From Hsuehochloa calcarea (taxonomy: Eukaryota; Streptophyta; Magnoliopsida; Poales; Poaceae): DNA of 64,000 nucleotides. Each line of letters begins with the position of its first letter. Within the stretch, counting starts at the first letter, position 1. Below, one piece after another: positions 58,169-64,000 of the stretch. The position numbers were made by a program, and so were the translations under genes. The notes under the pieces were generated by a model. It made no database searches, had not been told where the DNA came from, and saw only the letters and a list, made by a program, of their open reading frames with translations. The stretch lies in contig CM070594.1 in the NCBI GenBank assembly GCA_036346395.1, positions 58,575,519 through 58,639,518 of the forward strand. Direction: 5' to 3'.

Positions 58169-60283
58169 ACAAAGTTCCATTTTGCCTCTGCTCGCTCGCT
58201 AAGGTTTCGCCATCACAACCTCTCTTGCGCCATTAAACCACCACAATGTAACCGACTCAAAATTTCCCAATTAGTTGGCTGTGTCCATCCCATACCGGAC
58301 TTATGGTTGCACGAGGTGACCGATCAATGACTTGCAAAGTTAAGTCCTTAGTTGGTCGCTGATAAGACTACTACAACCCAGGTGCATCACACACCCACCT
58401 TTACTCCCTACCACAAGCCCGAGCATAAATCATTTTTGTTCATTCCCACCAAATGGCAATCCTCGCCATGGCTCAACACATTTTAATTACAGGGCATCAC
58501 ACCACAATTCCATAGTTCCATTAGTCAAATTTCATTCATCAAGAACATGTGATCGCAAGTCTCGCAGTAACTAGAGCATGTCTAAGCAGAATACGCACCA
58601 AGTTGGTAATACAACCATGTCCAACTAGTATTAACCATCCTATGGTGTCCAAGGATATACGCCAATCAAGGAGACATTTCATTTTCAATTCATCAAGGAG
58701 GCATAATGGCAATTTGGTAATTATCTACTCCCAAAACCATTTTTTAATAAAAACTAGCCATGCATGATAATTTAAAACAATATACATTTGTAAAATGAGT
58801 TCAACATGGTCAAAGGTCTACGACTTGCCTTCGTTGACGAGGAGCGAGTCTTCGTCGTCGGTCAAGAAATCTTCCAAATGCCTAATCTACACGCAGAGAA
58901 TAGCAACAATAAATAAAATAGTACCAAATGAACTCCAAAAATACAAAACCAGTACCAAATGAAAGGGGCTGATTTTAGATGAATATAGAAATTTGGATCA
59001 CCCAAATCGGAGTTCGGATGTGAAAGTTATGCCCGAATGAAGTTTCAAGCACATAAAATGACAGAATTAGGTTTTCGTGATTTTCCTAATTATTTTTCAA
59101 CCGAAAATTCCTATTTACGCTCGGCATGCAAGCAAGACACGCTGCTTGCCACGTCGGCCGGCGCGACGCGGCACGACCGCTGGCCACGTGGCGCCACGCA
59201 GCAGAGAGAACGAGCGGGAGAGCAGAGAGAGAGAGAGAAGGGCGGACCGGAGCCGAGGGAGACGGAGGCGACGGCTGAAGGGAGCGGAGCGCACCGACGG
59301 CGCGGCAGGGCTGGAAGGTGGGGTCGGCGCCGGAGGAGGGCGGAGGGCGACCGGCGCAAGTGAGCTTGGGCCGGGAAGGAGGCGGCGACTTGGCCACGGG
59401 AGACGGCGCCGGCGAAGGAGAAGAGGGAGGGGCGACGGAGGCGAGGCGGCCGAGGGAGGAAGAAGAGAGAGGAGAGGGAGAGGAGGAGACCCGCGCCATT
59501 TATAGGGCGAGGTCACGGGCGTGGCGGGCGAGAAGCGGGCGCAGCAGTGGGCGCGAGAAGTGGACGCGGCATGGTCGAGCGGCAGACAGACAGACGGCGA
59601 TGGACGAGGGAGCGGCGGATTCAGGCGAGCTCAGGCTGGGAGAGAAAGCGCGGCGCGGAGGAAGAAGACTGACGCCGTCCGATTTTGACGGACGGACGGA
59701 GCGAGGGCGCGCGCAGCGCGTAAGTGGATGATGGCGATCGGACGCCGAGAGCGAAGGTGGCGCACGACGGAACCGCTTGACGAAGATCTAGCGAGACGCG
59801 GCGAGAGCGGCGGGAGTGGTCCGCCGGAATAGGGATGGTCAAGAGATTCGCCCACGACAAGAAAGGGATTTAAAATAGTTTTTGATTTTTCTAAATTAAC
59901 AAATCAAAAAGCAATTTAGAAAATAGCAAATAGAGTCCAAAATTCTAGAAAATTCAGTAAATTCCTTGAATTATTATGGACTTAATAAAAATACTTTTAA
60001 CTTTAATTTTTCTTTTTCTTTTACAAATAAATTAATTTTCCATTTCGGGTAAAATGAAAATAAATTTCTAAAATCCAATAAATCCAAGAAAACACCTAAA
60101 ATAATAATTTTGATTTTAAATTCCAGAAAACTCAATTAAACCAACTTTAATTTATTTGAAGTTTGATTAATTCATATTAAACTGCAAATGGATTCTGAAA
60201 TTTTAAAATTAAGCTTTTGGCAAAAAGAAGCAAATGGTTCTCTTTTAAAATTTTCGAAAACTCCGAAAAAGCGGGACGCTACA
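58169..60283 (-). mobile_element. Gypsy-type LTR sequence, minus orientation
   Basis: On the minus strand it starts TGTAGCGTCCCGC at 60283, followed by AT-rich sequence, a GC-rich leader section (59870-59130) and an AT-rich tail. Similar in plan and partly in sequence to 35.2-38.9 kb. The left border is set only by where the Sirevirus-like ORF stops; no TSD found. The GC-rich open frames on both strands carry no protein motif. Confidence 0.55.
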
Positions 60284-60856
60284 ATGAAATAGATACATAT
60301 GACAAATATGGGAATTTGAATTCAAGAAATTGGAAGAAAACCTTAATAAGACATAAACACCACCTTTATGGCCGAAAAGAGCAAAACAACTTGAAATAAG
60401 GCCATATTTTGAGTTAACCACATAGGATGACATTTGAAACACATTCAAAGAAGCTCACTTTTGAAATCTTCTCGAAATACTTTTTCAATGTAAAAAGGGG
60501 TTAAAAGAGATAAATAAATTTGCTGCTTTCAAAGACAGTCAATAAAATAGAGAAAGCTCCCCTAAATATGTGCATCGAGCTTCATGAAGTAATTTTCATG
60601 CACATATGGATTATTGAAAATTTTGACGGAGTTTCCTTTATTTATTGACTATGAGGAACAATGTCCATAAGATCATTCAAGCAATAATCATAGGTAATCA
60701 ACAAAAGATGCTTGAGATATCATTAAGCGAAAACATTCAATACATCATTCAAAGACATAAAACATATTATTCCAAATAGACATAATAGCTAATAATAAGA
60801 TATTCCCCAAAAGCTTATAAACTCCCCTTAAATCTTTTAACCTAGATCTTCAAACT

Positions 60857-62601
60857 TTAGTATTGAGCAGAAGGATCTTGAGGGGGGTTATTGAGGCGAC
60901 GACGTCTATAGTAAGCTGGAGTAGAGAAGGACTCCTGGAGGGAGTGAACTTGATCTCGCAAGGTCGCAACTCGCTGCTTGTTTTTGTTTGTGCTTCCCCA
61001 ATCTCTATTGATTTTGCTCCAATCTTTGATGAGACTCTCTAATGTCCATGACAACGAAAGCAAATGAGAGAGTCGCTTTATTAGTGGAGTCACATCGAGG
61101 CCGAGGAGGTGCTATCGAGCAGGAGGTGGATAGCTACGCACTGGGCTCCTTCCCTGTGCTTGTAAGCCTTGTGCACTCCTCGGCCTTGCTCGCTAAATTG
61201 AGTCATTCTCAAGATGAGTGTCATAATATATGGCACAAAGTAAATTCTTTTCATTCCATTCTTGGAGGCACTAATTTCTTTTATAATCACATCAACCACA
61301 TCAAAATTTATTCCATTCATAATATTATCAATGATGTTCCAAGCGCACCTCGAATGGAGTCAAAGTTTCTACTCTTGGGAAATAAAGTATGGTTGATTAT
61401 TCTATTGATCAAACGGTAAGGGAGAAGGCCTCCAATCCTTCGAGGCACAAAATTGACATTTTCATCATAAAATGTCTCAGAACCGAATCCTTAAAGCATC
61501 TCTATCATATAGTTTTTCTTAGGCCCCATATAAGTTCTCACTTTGCTCAAAATCAGCCTTGGAGGCTTGATATCTTGGGTTCCCATCATCCATATCAAAT
61601 GATCAAAAGATGTTGACACATGTACAAAGGGCATAGAATTATCTTATGATTTCCTCATTGTAATCACACTTCAATGACACAATGTCATGCAAACCGACTA
61701 CCTGAAATAACATGTAGGCTCCATCATATTTATCGAGAGAGTTCAAGTGAGACCACTCTACATACTTATGATCAAGAAATTGTTGATTTTGGCCGAAGTT
61801 GAGCAAACACTTCTTGCGTAAATCTAGTATGGAATCTCGTGATCTGTTGAATTTCCGTGCTTCTCATATCGATTGTCATGGCAAGAAGAGCATATTTCTC
61901 ACTTGGAATCAACACGAGGTCTAATTGAGGCTCTTGCCTCGCCCATCTCCTCATTGTAATCATCCATATCAAATGATCAAAAGATGTTGACACATGTACA
62001 AAGGGCATAGAATTATCTTATGATTTCCTCATTGTAATCACACTTCAAGGACACAATGTCATGCAAACCGACTCACCAAATAACATGTAGGCTCCATCAT
62101 ATTTATCGAGAGAGTTCAAGTGAGACCACTTACATACTTATGATCAAGAAATTGTTGATTTTGACCATAAAGTTGAGCAAACACTTCTTGCGAAATCTAG
62201 TATGGAATCTCGATCGTTGAATTTCCGTGCTTCTACATCGATTGTCATGGCGAAGAAGAGCATATTTTCACTTGGAATCAACACGAGGTCTAATTGAGGC
62301 TCTTCGCCTCGCCCATCTCCTCATCGCTAGCGCTTTTCTTGAAAGGATCCTCATTTTGCCATCGCCACTCTGACTGCAATCGAGCTCGCTTCCTTGAGGA
62401 TGTCCCTTGTTCTCTTTTCCTCACACTAAACGAAAGGATTTCGCTTTGAGTCGCTAGCGCCCTTCAAGGTCTTCTTGTTGCGCTTTCCTTGAAGGTCTTT
62501 TCGAGAGAAGGTCCAAGGCCGAGGTCGGAGGATCATAGCGCCTTCTAATCTCCATCGAGAGTGGCCACTTTGCGAAGAGAAGTTGTCTTAATCCTTGGCA
62601 T
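60857..62601 (-). pseudogene. Sirevirus-like acidic 3' ORF, second copy with internal duplication
   Basis: ATG at 62601, homologous to 48554-47110. It contains a 374-bp tandem duplication absent from the first copy, and many small indels. Recognisable end: LRDQVHSLQESFSTPAYYRR followed by NNPPQDPSAQY and a stop at 60857. Confidence 0.6.
61587..62334. repeat. 374-bp tandem duplication in the 3' ORF copy
   Basis: Sequence from CATCCATATCAAATGATC at 61587 is repeated from 61961, with small indels between copies. The junction CTCCTCATTGTAATCATCC appears assembled from two places in the unit. Confidence 0.85.
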
Positions 62602-63257
62602 GATTGCTAAGATAAGAGGAGACAATTAGAATAGGTTTTATGCAAAAGAGTATGGTTAAATTAATTTTTCCCTTCTAGAGCGTTAGTACCACCGCTGACA
62701 TCATGGTATTATCGCAAGTCAGAGTACCTGCACCACGAGACTAGAGTAACGTAGTTCCGTAAAGATTTGGGTTCTCCTTGATTTTGATTTTAATTAGTGT
62801 TTGACAGAATGAATCCATGGAATCGCATGATAAGTCATCAAATACTAATTACTACCAATTTTAACAAGAGAAATAGACTTAATTATGCACATTTTGATTC
62901 AAACCCTAGAAGAGAGATAGATTCCAAAACTAGATGAGAAACGAGTGAATCAAGGGAAACACATCGTGATTAGAAGAGATTCGATCACGGAGACACTTCC
63001 AACAATCTGGATTCAAGAAAGCTCAATAGAATCGAGAGATTTGGAAGAGGTGTTCTCAAGGAGGTGCACGAGAGAGAGGAGAAAGGTCCTGCCTGCGAAT
63101 GACCGGTTGGGACGGAGAGAAGTTAAAACCCCTTATGAAGGCAGTTAATGCAATTCACCAACCAATGCAGTAGTACCACAATTTCATGTTGGTAGTACCA
63201 TATTCTGGTAGTACCGTATTTTTAACGCCGGTAGTACCGGTGATCAATTTTTCTTTG

Positions 63258-63461
63258 ACCACGTTTTTACTACATTTTCAACCACATCTTCGACTTCGTT
63301 TTCGATCATGTTTTTACCACGCCTTCGACTACATTTTCGACCATGTCTTCGAGTACGTTTTTGACCACGTCTTCGAGTACATTTTCAACTACATCTTTGA
63401 GTACGTTTTCGACTACATCTTCGAGTACGCTTTCGAGTACGCTTTCAAGTACGTTTTCGAC
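63258..63461. repeat. 12-bp minisatellite, second array
   Basis: Same array as 49268-49484, about 17 units of TTCGAGTACGTT type; read on + it gives a (F-E/D-Y/H-V/I)n pattern. Confidence 0.85.
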
Positions 63462-64000
63462 GTGGACTCTGGTGACTGCCTCACCAACCCACAGAGATGA
63501 ATGTTAGTACCGCTATTGCAAAGGCGATAACCGCAATGTAGTACCAAAGTTAAAATGCAGATATGCTTTTGCGTGAAAATAGAAGTGACCTTGAATACAA
63601 ATGATCCTTTATAATAACCACTCAACAAATAATTTTTAGAATCATTATGCATGAGATATATAATGGACACTAAAATTAATATAGTTTTTATTCAAACAGA
63701 GATTTTAAGAAATATTTTGAAATTATTTTCACAAATACATCTAGAGAACCGAATAAAAGGAATTTTTCATGAGACTTTTTCAATTATGCCAAATTGAGCA
63801 CATGATGACATTTAAAGCATTCAAATTGTATGAGTTATTAATACCATTATGGACCTATCTATGTGAACAAATATGTCTCAAATAGCAAAAGTCACTTAAG
63901 TGCTAGAAAGTGACCACTTAGGTCAAGATAGTATTTTGGCTAAATTTCAAAAATAAATAATTTTCGCTAGGTTGGCCTTTTGGAAATATTTTTAATACCA

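Larger units (their letters stand above)
60284..64000 (-). mobile_element. Second minus-strand Sirevirus-like copy, running off the window
   Basis: From about 60790 it is a close duplicate of 47.1-50.05 kb: 3' ORF (62601-60857), CGGTAGTACCG dyads (for example 63229-63239), 12-bp minisatellite (63258-63461) and AT-rich spacer. The left part (60284-60790) holds a polypurine-like TTTAGGGGAGC read on minus near 60570 but no LTR, because the gypsy-type LTR adjoins. Gag and 5' LTR would lie beyond 64000. Confidence 0.8.

Noticed and set aside
59037..59860. Arg/Gly- and Pro-rich ORFs on both strands
   Set aside because: Same situation in the LTR at 58.2-60.3 kb.
63186..63500. Phe/Tyr/Glu repeat protein
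   Set aside because: Translation of the 12-bp minisatellite; no independent coding evidence.

Overview
The window is nuclear DNA from a grass, most probably Oryza or a close relative. The signs are plant GT-AG introns, a plant Shaker-type potassium channel gene, an arabinogalactan-peptide gene, a SAUR relic, MITEs, and dense layers of nested Ty1/copia (including Sirevirus-type) and gypsy-type LTR retrotransposons. No bacterial, organellar, CRISPR, tRNA or rRNA features were seen. Only two host genes look intact: a 63-residue arabinogalactan peptide (18029-18347, two exons) and a 616-residue inward-rectifier-like K+ channel (31248-35018, eleven exons, all on +). Host-gene relics are a SAUR fragment (25.4-25.7 kb, -) and a Myb/SANT-like fragment (28.4-28.8 kb, +).

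Layout. 0.3-2.3 kb: broken Mutator-like transposase (-). 3.7-9.4 kb: old gypsy-type element with a 'putative gypsy type transposon' domain; its right LTR is split by a 1841-bp solo LTR with a 5-bp target duplication. 9.4-13.2 kb: mostly anonymous sequence with a degenerate GAAACTTGTT repeat. 13.2-15.9 kb: solo Sirevirus-type LTR, then a (TA)36 microsatellite. 18-25 kb: the AG-peptide gene, then a complete 6.4-kb copia element in antisense (TSD GTACC). 25-30 kb: gene relics and a 5'-truncated copia fragment. 30-35 kb: a MITE and the K+ channel gene. 35-44 kb: two gypsy-type LTR sequences head to head around a copia fragment. 44-64 kb: three copies of a Sirevirus-like family (one -, one +, one - running off the edge), separated by another gypsy-type LTR.

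The most unusual signal lies in the Sirevirus-like elements. Each LTR carries the same three fields of short dyad repeats in the same order, the last ending just upstream of the U3 TATA box. The last field is built from 11-bp dyads of the form CGG-N5-CCG, and the palindromic core differs between copies: TC.GA, TA.TA or AA.TT. The two elements that keep internal sequence use the same core type inside as in their LTR. Palindrome clusters are, to my recollection, known from maize Sireviruses; exchange of cores at a fixed position plus LTR/internal concordance is the part worth following up. The family also keeps gag and an unrecognised acidic 3' ORF but shows no pol, suggesting a trans-mobilised group.

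A second theme is data quality. Two duplicated sequences (the LTR pair of the young copia element, and the 61-63.6 kb copy of the Sirevirus 3' region) differ mainly by short indels at G/C-rich, CNG-like sites while the sequence between them is nearly identical. Several frameshifts may therefore be consensus errors and not decay.
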